A stretch of 64,000 bases of DNA from Ziziphus jujuba (GCF_031755915.1 NC_083390.1:15097001-15161000), one strand, 5' to 3'; counted from the first letter of the stretch, positions 33,039 to 45,333 are shown. The notes: generated by a model from the sequence alone, not told the origin. Numbers and translations are program-made.

Positions 33039-36000
33039 CAATATTGTCAAATCGTGACTCGGAACGTGAATTGTTTTGTTAAAATTATAAAACGTGTATC
33101 GTAAGATACATTTAAAAATAATAAATTATAATAGTATCAATCTATCATTCATCAATGTAAATATAATTATGTAATTGTAAATTTAACATCTAATTTTTAA
33201 AATGTTAGCTACATCCATAAAATAAAATTTTAATGAATACTATTTTTTGAAAATAAAACAATAGAAAATTTTAATTAATTATAAATAATGTCAATCTTCA
33301 AATTCAAAAGGATCGATATCATCATCCCCCAATTCATCTCCACTCTCCATGTGATGGTCTTGTGCTTCCTCATCATTACTATTGTTTTGTCCAATATCAA
33401 TTATTTGTTTTCCCTTATCTTTACTTGTAAGATCTCTTGGACGTACAAATAAGTAAATATATATATTACTATGTTGTGACTATTTTACAAAAAACAATAT
33501 ACTTAAATTATTTATACATTACAATTATCTCTTTTTCTTTTTTTATTGTTTTCTTCTTCTTCAAATTCAAAATATTCATTGACATACATCCAAGTTATAT
33601 CATCAGGTAAGATTGAATCTTCTTTTTTGGTAATCCACTCATCATCAGATTCTAAATCTAATAGACAAATAGGATCATAGAACTCACCTTCTAATACTCT
33701 TTTTTTATGTCTTGCCTCTAATTGGAGATTGTACTTTATAAAAACAAGTGCACTTAATCTTTTTTGTTCTAAATGATTTCTTCCTTTTGAGTGCACCTAT
33801 TTAAAATAATAATAATAATATTTAAAGTTTAAACTACATCATATAAACATTTATTAATATTTAAATAAAAATATTATACATGATCAAATATACTTCAATT
33901 TCTTTCACATCCAGTGGCACTACAAGTCAAACGAAGAATTCTAATGGCAAGATTTTGAAGCTCCTTACAACTTCCACTAAATGACTCCCACCATAAAGCT
34001 GTAAAATTAAAAACAAATAAATTTAATATATAATTTAAATGTAACTAGATTCAATATTTTACCTGGTTGCTTTTTATCTCTCATTTGAATAGCCATATCC
34101 ATACTAAACATATTTTCTGCATTTCGGAATTGATCCAACTGTTTATCAATTTTAAGCCTTAAGTACGATTATGGACACATTCTTTGTATTGTCTTATAAA
34201 GTCCCATTTTTACTTCATAATCCGCATCAAATTTAGAAGAATATTGAAATCTACATTTCAATTTAAATGGTAATTAATTAAAGTAGAAGAATAATTAAAT
34301 ATAATAATTAATAAACCATAAAAAATAAAAATATTTTATTTAATAAATTAATAGATAGACTACTATATAAAAAAATAAATAAAAATAAAGTTGTACTTTA
34401 CCTTGGATTAAGAAAATAGGCTGCTGCATGAAAGGGTCTATGAAGTTGTAATGCCCATCTTTTATCAATAATATCCCAAATCAGCTTGTAATGCTTTTGA
34501 ACTTTATTGAAATTAGCTTCAATTTGTTCTTTTGTACGGTCCATTGCTTCATAGATATAACCCATGGCGGGTTTTAAGTCTCCATTAACAAGCTTTAATA
34601 CTTTTACTAATGGAATTACACATTTCAAACAATAATCAATTGATGTCCAAAACTTTTTATCATCAAGAATGATATCCATAACCATTGTACCATCTGACTT
34701 TTTAGAATAATTGCTTCTCTGCCATTCTTCAGAACCAAACATTGCTTTCAGTCAATTTTATTCTCCTCCAAACTTGTCAAAGTCAAATAAGAAGTAGCAA
34801 AACGAGTCATAGCAGCTCTAATTAATTCTCTTTCCTTAGTATATTTTCTCATAAGGTTTAAAACCCAAGAGTGCCTATAGATATACATTGTAATCTTTCT
34901 TGCCTTAAACACTGTATCACTATGTATGGGTAAACTTCCAATATCAGTTAGAATTAAATCTAGACAATGTGCTGCACAAGGAGACCAAAATAATTTTTTC
35001 CTTTTATCCATAAAAAATTCTCCAGCTTTTATATATGCTGCTGCACTATCTGTCACTAATTGAACTACACTATCTTCACCAATTTCATCTACTACAGAAT
35101 CAAGAAGCTCAAATAAATTTTGTGCATTTTTAAATATACCTGATGTATCAATACTTTTTAGAAACATAGTCCCTTTAGGACTATTCACTAAAAAAATTAG
35201 TAATAGATCTATTTTTTCCATTTGTCTAAGCATCTAACATGAGTGTGCATCCTTTTTTTTTTTTTTTTTTTTTCCATTCAGCTGTGTATTTTTCTAGTAG
35301 TTCCTTGTTAATTGTTTCTACTTCTTTTTTCAAATATTTAATCCTTATTTCATGATATGATGGGGGTTTCAAAATTGGACCAAATGAAGATACTGAATTC
35401 AACATAGCTGTAAAATAAGGACTTTTCACTAAATTAAAAGAGAGAGCATTTGCATAAAACAATCTACAAATATCTGAACAAACACTATCTCTATCTCATT
35501 TTTTCCACAAAGTATTTAAAGTGATTGTTGCTGGTTTTTCACCACCTTTCATAAAAGCATCCATCATCAATTTTTTTTTTATCATGTTCATCTTCCTCAT
35601 TGTCAAAAAAATCATCTCCATCATTTTTTTTCTTATTTCTATCTATTAATTGCTTGAAAAAATCACGAATATCATTAGGAACTTTCTTGCATCAGGCAAC
35701 ATCTTTTCATGTACCAGCTAAGTGATTTTTTATTCTAAAAATATCTCCCCAATAATAATTTCCACAATGTATACACTTCAATCTCAATCTATTACCTTTT
35801 CCTTTCTCTATATTTTCACAATGATCCCAAGTTGGATCATTATTTTTCCCTTTTCTTTTATCTAACATGTTTTCTTAACCAAAGAAAATAGGAAAAACAA
35901 AGAAGAAGAAAAAAGGTAAGTTTGTGTACCAGAAATATTGAAAGAGGCCAAATCTGATTGTGCCGCACTTTATTGACTAATACTTAGGTAAACTAGGTTT

Positions 36001-36758
36001 ACATGGATATATATATATTATTAATTACTATATATAAATATATTATACATCAACTTTTACTTTATTATTTATTTAAAATTTTAAAAAGTTGATTTGTACT
36101 GCCATATCATAACATCACATTTTAATAAATAATAAAAAAATAAAATTTTTTATTCACGTGCCTCCATCTTATCAAATAGTAATAATAAAATTTCTTTATT
36201 ATTTTATTTATTCAATCTATTGAGTTGCATGAATCATGATCCTACAATTAATTTATTTTTTATTTCACTGATAAATTCACCAAAAAAAAAAAAAAACACT
36301 TTAACCAGTAAAAACTTTTCTTTTATTTTTCCCTTTTCTTCATCTCTGTCATTCATCTTTGTCTTGTTTTGGTTTCCTTTCTGCATCGTTTACTTCTCTA
36401 TTTTTTGCCATTTATCTCTATTTTCTGTTCTGCCATTTATCTTCTGCCTTTGCATCATCTTCTTATTTTCTTTGTCTTCTTCGATTATCAGTATCTTCTT
36501 CTTCAATCCCCCCTTTTCAAATAGATTTGTTTCTAAGGTATTTTACATTTTGAGGAGTGAAATCAACTGAAAAAAGGGAAAAATGTGCAGAAAGTCTGAA
36601 ACGGTGAATCGACGATTTGTTCAAATTGTGCGATTCACTTTGGAAAACGTACGATTCATCTTCCATTTGATTCACATAAATGGTTTGTATCATTTTAAGT
36701 CAAATTCGATACAAATCGGATGATTCGTATCGTGAATTGGATGATTTAAATAACATTG
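33039..36758 (-). mobile_element. hAT transposon inserted in chromovirus pol
   Basis: A 3,720-bp insertion within the integrase region. Its ends are inverted and imperfect: CAATATTGTCAAATCGTGACTC at the left and, reverse-complemented, CAATGTTATTTAAATC at the right. They are flanked by 8-bp imperfect duplications TCATCATC (33031-33038) and CCACCATC (36759-36766); 8 bp is the hAT rule. The subterminal regions repeat GATTCG/CGATTCA words, typical hAT transposase-binding clusters. Inside lies a BED-finger, hAT-type transposase remnant. Chromovirus sequence resumes directly on both sides. Confidence 0.8.
33512..35875 (-). pseudogene. hAT transposase with BED zinc finger, decayed
   Basis: Reading leftwards: start MLDKRKGKNNDPTWDHC and BED finger LKCIHCGNYYWGD followed by RIKNHLAG (about 35730-35870), broken by stops; the DUF659-like core with LLIFLVNSPKGTMFLKSID, DSVVQLVTDSAAAYIKAG and the CxxH motif CAAHCLDLIL (34748-35233); a middle part with VLKLVNGDLKPAMGYIYEAM and AAAYFLNPR (34398-34742); and a C-terminal piece RNHLEQKRLSALVFIKYN (33512-33796) ending in acidic and lysine-rich sequence. 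The family cuts and pastes DNA with an RNase H-like fold. At least three frame breaks separate the pieces, so it is inactive, although the DSAAAY and CAAH motifs survive. Confidence 0.85.
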
Positions 36759-36766
36759 CCACCATC

Positions 36767-38600
36767 ATTGTTGGATGACTAGCCCAGACAGAGTCATAGG
36801 ATTCACGCAATAATTCCCTGTGAATCTTTCCACTAGTAAAGACATACATTTTATTGCCTCATGCATAAATGAGTTCCTCTACAAGCTAATATATCCACAC
36901 CAAGCCATCTTTGATCTCTTGTGCAAGCTTGGTGTTGGCAGCATCCTTTAGGCTTTGCTCCTTGATTCGTTCTAGAAAATCAAGCTCCACATGGATAATG
37001 GTAGCAGCATATGCATGCACCTCTTTTTTGCTAAAGGCATCCACCATCTAAATTTGCTTGCCTGGGCGATGAAACTAGTCATAATAGAACTCACCAAGGT
37101 ATTTCTACCACCATGCTTACTTGGGGGTTAGCTTCTTTTGGATCTTAAAGTAAATATTCATAACATTGTCAGTCACCACTATAAACTTCATTTGTAGCAT
37201 GTAATGCTTCTAAACATCAAAATAATGCACCATTGCAGTAATTTCTTTTTTATGGCCTGAATACCTCTACTCTACTTCCTCCAACTTCTTACTCTTAAAG
37301 GCAAATGGATGGTTGTCTTGCACTAACACACCACTGATTAATATGTCTTAAAATCATCCTACACCTTAAAAGGCACTTGAATCGGATAGGTTCAAAATAA
37401 GTTCAACAAAGATGGTTTGTTTTATCTTCTCAAAATTTTCTTTTATCACTTTCTTACATCCACTTGGCAACTTTTTTAAAGCAAATTAGTTAAGGGACTC
37501 ACTTTCTTAGAATAGCCTTAAAAAAACCTGCGATAATAGTTGGCTAAATATAAGAAATATTGAAACTTAGCACAGCAACCTTCATAGAAGGCATCCATCA
37601 AATTCATGATTTGTTGCACTTTCCTACTATTCATTTTAATATGCCCTTGGCCTATCCCATGGCTAAGAAACAACACGCTTGATCGCAAAATTCACATTCC
37701 TCCTTCTTAACACTCAATAGGTGTTCCCTCAACTTAGAAAACACCATCTCTAAGTGCTCCATATTTGCATCCTCGATCTCACTCTACACCATAATATCAT
37801 TTAGCTATACAACCACAAACTCATCCAAAAACTCACACATTATTAATGAGGTTACAAAAGGTAACAAGAGTATTTGGTAGATCGAAGAGCATTATAGGGT
37901 ATTCAAACGAGCCATACTTTGTAACATATGCTATTTTTTGCTCATCATCTTATGTAATTTGCCCTTGCCAATAGCTAAACCGAAAATTCAATTTCGTAAA
38001 GATAGTGACTTTGGACAAATAATTGAACAAGTCCACAATGTTGGGCATTTGTTACTCATCTTAATGGTGTTCTTGTTCAAAGCTCTATAATCCACACAAT
38101 TCACATTGTACTATCATGCTTTTTTTGAAGCAACTCTACAGCATTATAAAGGGCCTTGGACGGTTAAATACGCTCAGCATCAATCAACTTATCCAACTAT
38201 TTCTGCAAGTTATAAACTCTAAAAGTTTCATCTTATATGGTGCACGAGTAGAGTGTTTAGCACTAGGTTCCAACTAGATCTTTTAGTCAATTGCTCATCT
38301 AGGAGGAAGTGTCTTAGGTAACTAAGGAGGTATCACATTTGCAAATTTCTCCAACACGTTAGCAATAACCTCAGACACTTCCACATGTTGGTCTATTTTA
38401 ATCTTTATCAATGCAGCTACAAAGATCTCCACACCTTTATCCAAGCCACCCTTTGATTTGGAAGACATATATCATCTTATATAGTTTTTTGGAATGCTCT
38501 TTCTCAGCCAGAGTGCATTCCACATATGAGGAAAATAAACCATCAGAAATGAACAATCCTACTCCAATAAAGCATCAAATACACTCGAGCATTGATGAAG
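36767..38600 (-). pseudogene. Chromovirus reverse transcriptase, RNase H and integrase N-part
   Basis: Minus-strand frames contain recognisable Ty3/gypsy RT pieces: RALNKNTIKMSNKCPT, YGSFEYPIML, and FLDEFVVV followed by stop-LNDI, where the catalytic box should read YLDDI (stop codon at 37805-37807 replaces Tyr and Asn replaces the first Asp). RNase H-type sequence follows towards 37300 and integrase begins below about 37000. Multiple stops throughout. The element cannot have made its own polymerase for a long time. Confidence 0.75.
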
Positions 38601-38672
38601 AAATCAATGCCTAATATCACATCAAAATCATCAAAAGGCATCACCATAAAACTATAATCACTTTCCCATTCT

Positions 38673-38954
38673 CTAACTTATAGAGTCGCCACAACTATGT
38701 ATAGGTCGTGTAGCAGAGTCAAGGGCATTGATATGACTTAAATGTGAATTGATACTTAAACCTAAGTCTTTTGGCTTTTTTGGCGCAATAAAATTACGTA
38801 TGGCCCTTGTATCTAGTAGTGCTATCAAATCCCTGCTATTGATCCACGCTACAACATAAAAGAGTTCTTGTTGTAATTTGTCCTTCTCGACTGTCAGAAC
38901 ATTCAGCAACTGAAGAGGTACAACCCTATAAGGAGCAAAATCACCATCATTCAT
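38673..38954 (-). pseudogene. Chromovirus aspartic protease region
   Basis: The open stretch includes ALLDTRAIRNFIA, which corresponds to the retroviral-type protease signature ALLDTGATHNFI; the glycine of the DTG active site is replaced by arginine. It lies between gag and RT as expected for Ty3/gypsy. The preceding NILTVEKDKLQQELFY-like stretch is usual linker sequence in this clade. Confidence 0.75.
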
Positions 38955-38970
38955 GCCCCATCATCAGCAA

Positions 38971-39932
38971 TTACCACATTGATTTTCTCCTTCTAAAGAC
39001 AGCTACAAGTTTTATGGGGTCCATTACAAATGACGCATCTACTAATGTTTTTCGATTTCCCACTGGAGTAATCTGATTTAGACTTGGAAGACTCGCTTTT
39101 CCTTTGCTTCTTGCCACTCTTGGACTCTTCCTATCACCACTCTTTTTTTTGTCATCGGAATATGATAATGGAGCAGAGTACTTGAAGTCCAACAAGCCAT
39201 CTGCAGTGGTAATAGCAGTGTGTAATTTTGCACCCCCTTGCCTTCTTAATTTAGCTTGTGTCCACCATTGTAAACCAGATTTAAAATTAAAAAGCTTATC
39301 CTCTTTAAACTCCTTCACATACTCACGAATGCTACCAATATATTTTAGTTTTGTTCAATGCATTCCTGGCAACCCAAGCTTATTGCCAAGAGAAAACTTA
39401 TCTTTTAGTTCCTTCTTCAACCAATACCCTATCTCAATCTTTAGTCTATTAGCATCTTCATGATCTTGCAATCGGTTTACCTATCAAGGCTTCACATTAC
39501 TAGTTAAATACATATTTGTAATGGTTATGTTATCATGATTTGAGTAATGAGTAGCATTGAAATACTGCACCATGTTCCTTAAGAAATTCTCTAATTCTTT
39601 CAAATTCTTAGCTCTATTAAAAGGCTTCGAATTGGGAGAAAACTGCCTATAGAAGACTAGAAGACAGCCAACTCAAACTCCAACAATTGCATCTGAGCCT
39701 TTAGCACATCATTGAAAGACATTAAATCCTCCATGATAGTCACATGCCTATCATTTAACTCTGTGATGGATGAGGAAATATTATGTGCCACAATGTTTTG
39801 ATGTTCACCATGGCATTATCCAACAGATTAGAAAGGCTTATAGTTGGATCTTTTTAAGAAAAAAGCACCTAGCGACTCCTTGTTATGGGAAATTCTCTCA
39901 TGCGTGGCCTCCATCGTTGAGCCACCAACCAT
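38971..39932 (-). pseudogene. Chromovirus gag remnant
   Basis: Starts MVGGSTMEATHERISHN at 39932, just inside the primer-binding site, as in plant chromovirus gag. Later pieces include LQWWTQAKLRRQGG and a basic linker KKSGDRKSPRVARSKGK; the zinc knuckle is degraded. Stops occur between the pieces. Confidence 0.7.
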
Positions 39933-39939
39933 AACCAAA

Positions 39940-39952
39940 CTCTGATACTAAA
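39940..39952 (-). other. Retrotransposon primer-binding site (initiator Met-tRNA type)
   Basis: On the minus strand, directly after the 5' LTR end, the sequence TTTAGTATCAGAG resembles TGGTATCAGAGC, the usual complement of the plant initiator methionine tRNA 3' end used by Ty3/gypsy elements. One or two bases have drifted. Confidence 0.7.
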
Positions 39953-41451
39953 TGTCACAAAGATAAAAGTCAATATCAATTTTGGTCTCTGTATGGCATA
40001 AGATATCATACTTTAGTCAACCAAGCTCGCCTTACATAGTCTCACACCTACATAAGTAACGTGCATAGCAATCACACACACAATGTAATTGAAGGTAATT
40101 ACAAAGCAAAAACAAGGCACACCAAATTTATAGGGTCTATCCCAACCTTTTCTTTACTTGGAGAAATAATGATAAACACAGGCCATGAACATGTAAGGAT
40201 CACCACAACACTCTTTATGGTGTCTCCTATATTGTTTCAATATTTACAACCTACAAAACTTCTAGTTAAGAAGGTTAACTGCATGGATAATACTGAAAAA
40301 ATTAGCTGAAGCCATCTATCAATGTAGTTGACCTTGTATAACCGCTAAGAATATGTATAAATACAAATGCTATATATTAAGACAATTCTTCCAACATAAT
40401 TGGATGATGCCATTAAGGCATTAAACACAAGGAACCATCGATAATCACTCTTCAAAGTAAGCTCAAACTAATATTAGATGTCAAGAATGCAAGACACACA
40501 AGATTGCCTAGTAGTCATGTGGCCTTGCTTGCACATGCCATCAACATGCAACCTACAATAGCTAGGAACCACAATCAACCTAGTCCACCAAAATGCTAAT
40601 GCACAATATTGCTCGCTAAACTTCACCCTTTTGCACATTCACTTGCTACTAACGTCCACATTTGTTATTGAACGCTATTGCACATTGCTACTTATGCTAA
40701 GTGTTGATGCACACCACAGCTAACCTACACACAATTGCGCATACACGTACTCATGCATCTGCACACATGGCTCACATACAAATGCACAAGGTTGCACTTG
40801 TTTGCACAGCCCACTCTCCTATGTACATGGTCGCATGCCTACAGGCATGCTGATGCTTAAATCCAGAAGCCACACTTGCTATGCACACTAAGCCCACACC
40901 GTTTGCCTACATTGGCACACACATAGACATGGTTGCCCATGTTGCATGCATAAAGCCTATTTATACATTGGCACCAGGCTATGACACACTTGCCTATATA
41001 TGCTTGCATTGACAGAAAGGGTCAATAATAACCACTCACAAAACATATGTTCTCACACATGTAGTCATGTAAGATAAAGTTTGTGCCATGCATAGGCATC
41101 TAAGAGTTTGTCCATGTCAAACCCAACATGACCACTGCGATACCCCCTTTCAAAAAGCTTATTTAGTCCTTTAATTTCCAATAACACCATATATATGAAT
41201 GCATGAGGAGTTATAATAGCCCTCGGTATCCAAAGGCTTGCCACCATGTTAAACTCACACCCAATAATGTCTATCATCATGTCAAGTTAACCCACACACC
41301 CAATGCATGTTTATTTGACGTTACACCCGATATCCAACCTTTAGTGTCCATCAACGTTGTGGGCCGCCTAAGGCATACATGCACACCAAGGCTTAATTAG
41401 GATATATGGTAGCCACCATACGTAGCCCATCTTGAAGCTCAAGGCCTAATA
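39953..41451 (-). repeat. Chromovirus 5' LTR
   Basis: A 1,499-bp LTR that is the uninterrupted reference copy for the split 3' LTR. In element orientation it ends GTGACA next to the primer-binding site; its outer end reads TATTAGG, where the other LTR has TGTTAGG. It has many CATGCA, TGCACA and CACATG words. Frames inside it are not genes. Confidence 0.8.
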
Positions 41452-41640
41452 GATGGTTAATTTTAAATGATAGTATTTCTTATTTTTTCATTTGTAAGGA
41501 TGCTAGTTGTGTAACTCATGTTCTTACATAAAATGCGTTGTCTTTAAATGAGTCTCAATTTTGATGAGGAAGTTCATGAAGTATTACTTCCTACTTTACA
41601 AAAGGATATTTCTTATTTATTCGTTCTTAATAAAATTTTA
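41452..41640 (+). pseudogene. LINE RNase H fragment, right part
   Basis: Begins at the chromovirus target duplication (GATGG, 41452-41456) and continues the RNase H frame left at 24695, with CKDASCVTHVLT (conserved N/C..TH.L pattern) and NALSLNE. A frame shift follows, then EVHEVLLPTLQKDISYLF and a Lys-Ile-Leu-rich 3' end, typical of LINE tails; AAAT repeats follow at about 41655. Removing the chromovirus and one duplication joins the two parts without a frame change. Confidence 0.75.
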
Positions 41641-42126
41641 TTGATTTTCAAATAAATAAATAAATAAATAGTTCTATACTTTTTCTGATATGGCATTTTA
41701 TTTTTTTTTAACCCAAAAATGTTATTTTTTTTATTGTCCAAGGCCATCTAAATCTCTTCATTTTTTTTCTACTTCGTGCTTTAGTATTTTTCTCTTAGCA
41801 ACAACAAATTGAATAAGAATTTGTTCACAAAAAAAAAAAAAGAAAGAATAGGAATATTAGTTATAAATATTCACAAGTTCATAGCATCAGTTGAAAAATA
41901 TACCAATGAACAAATCGATTGATACAAAAATCCCATAAAATAGCTGTAAATAAAAATAAAATTAAAAATACAAAAATCCACAAGCCTTTCATAACATTTA
42001 AAATTTCAAAGGGCATAAACCACAGTTGAAAAATAATAATAATGTAAAAAATAATATTCTAAACTAGATCAAATCTTGATCACTGAGTCTACGGTTATCC
42101 TTTAACTCTCTCTTTCTTTATCTCTG
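41641..42126. other. AT-rich spacer between the LINE fragment and the palindrome
   Basis: AAAT units, poly-T and poly-A tracts. No feature recognised. Confidence 0.5.
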
Positions 42127-43226
42127 ATGTGATTCTGTTCGAGCTCGCTCCACCGATAACCCGCTGGGGTGCTGACTCGACACGGATGAAGACTAGGCCA
42201 ATCACAAGAGCTCAAATTAAGAAATTTAAGGGCAACCTGGGAGTATTTATACAGAGGGTAATCAATCTTAACAGAGCTTGTCCATACTTGAAGATACAAA
42301 GCCTATTCGAAGCATCCAAGTGGTGGAAGCCGATACGGACCCGGGTGACGGTTTTGGTACATTTTTGGAGTCCGGGAAGCATGAAATGGTTCCAATGCTT
42401 TATGGGTTCAATACATATGCCTAAGAGGTCATGGAATCAAGTTAAAGCAGCCTCAAATGCAATCAAAAAGGGCTTGTACGGACAGCATCAACAATTTGGC
42501 CGAATTTGCTGCATTGCTTGCTGGCTTTACTGTATTTTACTGTATTAGCCTTTTCTTATTTTTCCAAGCATGGGCAACGTGTGGGACTTCATATTCAGCT
42601 TATTTGGCATCCTAAAAAGAATCTAGAAGCTGATTTGAAGCTCAAAGAGGTCAAAGATTGATCAAAGTCAACTTGATCAAAAGGCTAGCATTTTTAGTTT
42701 CCTAATTTGTTTTAAGAAACTACCATTACTTTTTGTCTTTTATTTATTTATTTTCTGGACAAATAACTTTAGGAAGGTTTTTATTTTATTCTTTCCATTG
42801 TAAATTAACTAATTCCTAATTTAATATAAAGGAGTTAATTAATCAAACTTAGATTAGGAAAGGAAGTATAGTTTTGGCCAACTAGGTTTCTTTATGTGTG
42901 GTGGCTGGTTTTCTTTATGTTCTAGGGTTTTATTTCGTGGCTTTGTAGCCTATTTAAAGGCTTAGTTATCAATAAGAAAAAAACTTTGATTTGACTAAAA
43001 GAAAATACTTGTGAGATTAATTATCTCTTTGTTCTTTGAGAACACCTAAAACACCATTAGAGAATTGGTTGTTTTAGCTTGACTTATCAATAGGTTTTCC
43101 ATCCCCTATTGTGGCGTCTACATTATACCAAGGTGTCTAACCACAGGTTGGTTAGGGGTTGAGGTCCATTCCATTAGAACTTGAACTTAATTAAAGATCC
43201 GGGCTAATATAATACGGGTTTAGGAG
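42127..43226 (+). mobile_element. Left arm: LTR-retrotransposon 3' fragment
   Basis: Reads outward-to-centre: a 139-codon open frame at 42129-42548 (TRWGADSTRMKTRPITRAQ, then KFKGNLGVFIQRVINL), a spacer, and LTR-like DNA with CTATTTAAAG and a CAATAAG segment. The open frame is the last part of a Ty3/gypsy-type polyprotein or sequence just after it, not a separate gene. The clade is unclear. Confidence 0.7.
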
Positions 43227-43250
43227 ATGATACGAACCTAGGATGACCTG

Positions 43251-44350
43251 CTCCTAAACCCGTATTATATTAGCCCGGATCTTTAATTAAGTTCAAGTTC
43301 TAATGGAATGGACCTCAACCCCTAACCAACCTGTGGTTAGACACCTTGGTATAATGTAAACGCCACAATAGGGGATGGAAAACCTATTGATAAGTCAAGC
43401 TAAAACAACCAATTCTCTAATGGTGTTTTAGGTGTTCTCAAAGAACAAAGAGATAATTAATCTCACAAGTATTTTCTTTTAGTCAAATCAAAGTTTTTTT
43501 CTTATTGATAACTAAGCCTTTAAATAGGCTACAAAGCCACGAAATAAAACCCTAGAACATAAAGAAAACCAGCCACCACACATAAAGAAACCTAGTTGGC
43601 CGAAACTATACTTCCTTTCCTAATCTAAGTTTGATTAATTAACTCCTTTATATTAAATTAGGAATTAGTTAATTTACAATGGAAAGAATAAAATAAAAAC
43701 CTTCCTAAAGTTATTTGTCCAGAAAATAAATAAATAAAAGACAAAAAGTAATGGTAGTTTCCTAAAACAAATTAGGAAACTAAAAATGCTAGCCTTTTGA
43801 TCAAGTTGACTTTGATCAATCTTTGACCTCTTTGAGCTTCAAATCAGCTTCTAGATTCTTTTTAGGATGCCAAATAAGCTGAATATGAAGTCCCACACGT
43901 TGCCCATGCTTGGAAAAATAAGAAAAGGCTAATACAGTAAAATACAGTAAAGCCAGCAAGCAATGCAGCAAATTCGGCCAAATTGTTGATGCTGTCCGTA
44001 CAAGCCCTTTTTGATTGCATTTGAGGCTGCTTTAACTTGATTCCATGACCTCTTAGGCATATGTATTGAACCCATAAAGCATTGGAACCATTTCATGCTT
44101 CCCGGACTCCAAAAATGTACCAAAACCGTCACCCGGGTCCGTATCGGCTTCCACCACTTGGATGCTTCGAATAGGTTTTGTATCTTCAAGTATGGACAAG
44201 CTCTGTTAAGATTGATTACCCTCTGTATAAATACTCCCAGGTTGCCCTTAAATTTCTTAATTTGAGCTCTTGTGATTGGCCTAGTCTTCATCCGTGTCGA
44301 GTCAGCACCCCAGCGGGTTATCGGTGGAGCGAGCTCGGGCGGAATCACAT
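43251..44350 (-). mobile_element. Right arm: inverted copy of the same LTR-retrotransposon fragment
   Basis: Mirror copy of the left arm on the minus strand; its open frame (43929-44348) differs from the left copy at only a few residues (MIPPEL against MILFEL; KIQNLFEA against KIQSLFEA). No full second element is present on either side. Confidence 0.7.
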
Positions 44351-45333
44351 TAATCTCTCTCTGTTTTCCATTGGTATGGATTCACTTGTAATTTCTCTAT
44401 CTTAAAGTCAATGGAAAAGAAGGAATGAAAAGGGGAAGATCAGATCTGCAACTGTTAGGAGTGAAAATTTGCAATAGAAGGAGATAATCTAAAGGTCAGA
44501 TCAAATATTCAACAGAAGGGAAAAATCTAAAGATTAGGATTTAATGGCGAAATAGTGTTTGAGGTTTGAGTAGTCCACTTATCAAATCGACCATTTGGTA
44601 GGAGGTAAACATTAATATGGAGGCAAAAACATTTCAAATGGTGAAAGCAAAAGGCTATTTGGTAGGAAGTAAAAATTATTCATTAGAGTTGCAAAAATTA
44701 TAAGTATATTAATTACCGATAGATATGAAGAAAAGGATCATTGTTTTTGAAAATATATTTATACAATATTCATTCAAGAAAATTGTTACGAATTATTTTA
44801 ATTAGTCTCTTTTGTTTATTTATCTTTTTTTTGCTTTTGCTTTTGTTAATTTTATTTTTATAAAATTCATATTTAAAATTTATATTTTGTTGACTTTACT
44901 GTTTGGGTTTTTATTGATTTAATTATATAAAATTAATATTTAAAAGAGTGAAAAGTGAATATTTTGCTAAATTCTATATATAAATTAAACTCAAAATTAT
45001 TGCAGTTGGAATTAAGTCTTAACATTTGGGAAATTAACAAATAGTTAAATAACGTTAATTAAAATTTTTCAAATCAATTATTTTTTATATTAAAAAATTG
45101 AAAGTTGAAAAAAAAAATAATAATAATTTAATCTTCTTAAAGGTATAAAGGTTATTTACATTGCCGCCAGAGAAAATAAGTAACAAGCTCCAAATGGCAG
45201 ATGAACGAGGACTAAAGTTGAATTGTTTCAAAACATGGAGACTAAAATTGATTTACACTAAAATTCAAATACAGCAATTAAAATTAACCTTTAAGAAAAC
45301 ACTATTAAATCTTCTTTTTGGATTATAAATATC

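Larger units (their letters stand above)
24696..41451 (-). mobile_element. Ty3/gypsy chromovirus LTR retrotransposon, nested and decayed
   Basis: A 16.8-kb block on the minus strand, 5' LTR at 39953-41451 and 3' LTR in two pieces (24696 to about 25895, and about 31452-31784). Both LTRs start TGTCAC on the plus strand; the outer ends read CCTAACA and CCTAATA. It is flanked by 5-bp target duplications GATAG (24691-24695) and GATGG (41452-41456). Between the LTRs, in minus-strand order, come a primer-binding site, gag, protease, reverse transcriptase, RNase H, integrase with a PQTDG motif, and a chromodomain-like tail. Every domain carries stops. Two DNA transposons sit inside it. Without them it would be about 7.5 kb, a normal size for this class. 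The LTRs differ visibly along their length, so the insertion is old. Confidence 0.88.
42127..44350. repeat. Large near-perfect palindrome (two 1.1-kb LTR-element arms)
   Basis: Left arm 42127-43226 and right arm 43251-44350 are reverse complements with no net insertion or deletion over 1,100 bases (paired positions always sum to 86477), around a 24-base loop (43227-43250). I saw about six substitutions, three of them at the outer edge (CTGTTCGAG against CCGCCCGAG) and others near 42300, 42714 and 43126: over 99 percent identity. Each arm, read towards the loop, has a polyprotein-tail frame (TRPITRAQIKKFKGN, typical of Ty3/gypsy C-terminal ends) and then LTR-like DNA with a TATA-like CTATTTAAAG (about 42951-42960). 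It is therefore a tail-to-tail inverted copy of the 3' end of an LTR retrotransposon. A transcript crossing it would fold into a long hairpin. Confidence 0.93.

Noticed and set aside
42129..42548. 139-codon open frame, repeated in mirror image at 43929-44348
   Set aside because: Looks like a conserved novel protein in two copies, but it lies inside the palindrome arms and reads as the tail of a Ty3/gypsy-type polyprotein (TRPITRAQ).
42127..44350. Complete retrotransposon with inverted LTRs
   Set aside because: Only 24 bases separate the arms; there is no internal region, so it is a tail-to-tail duplication rather than an element.
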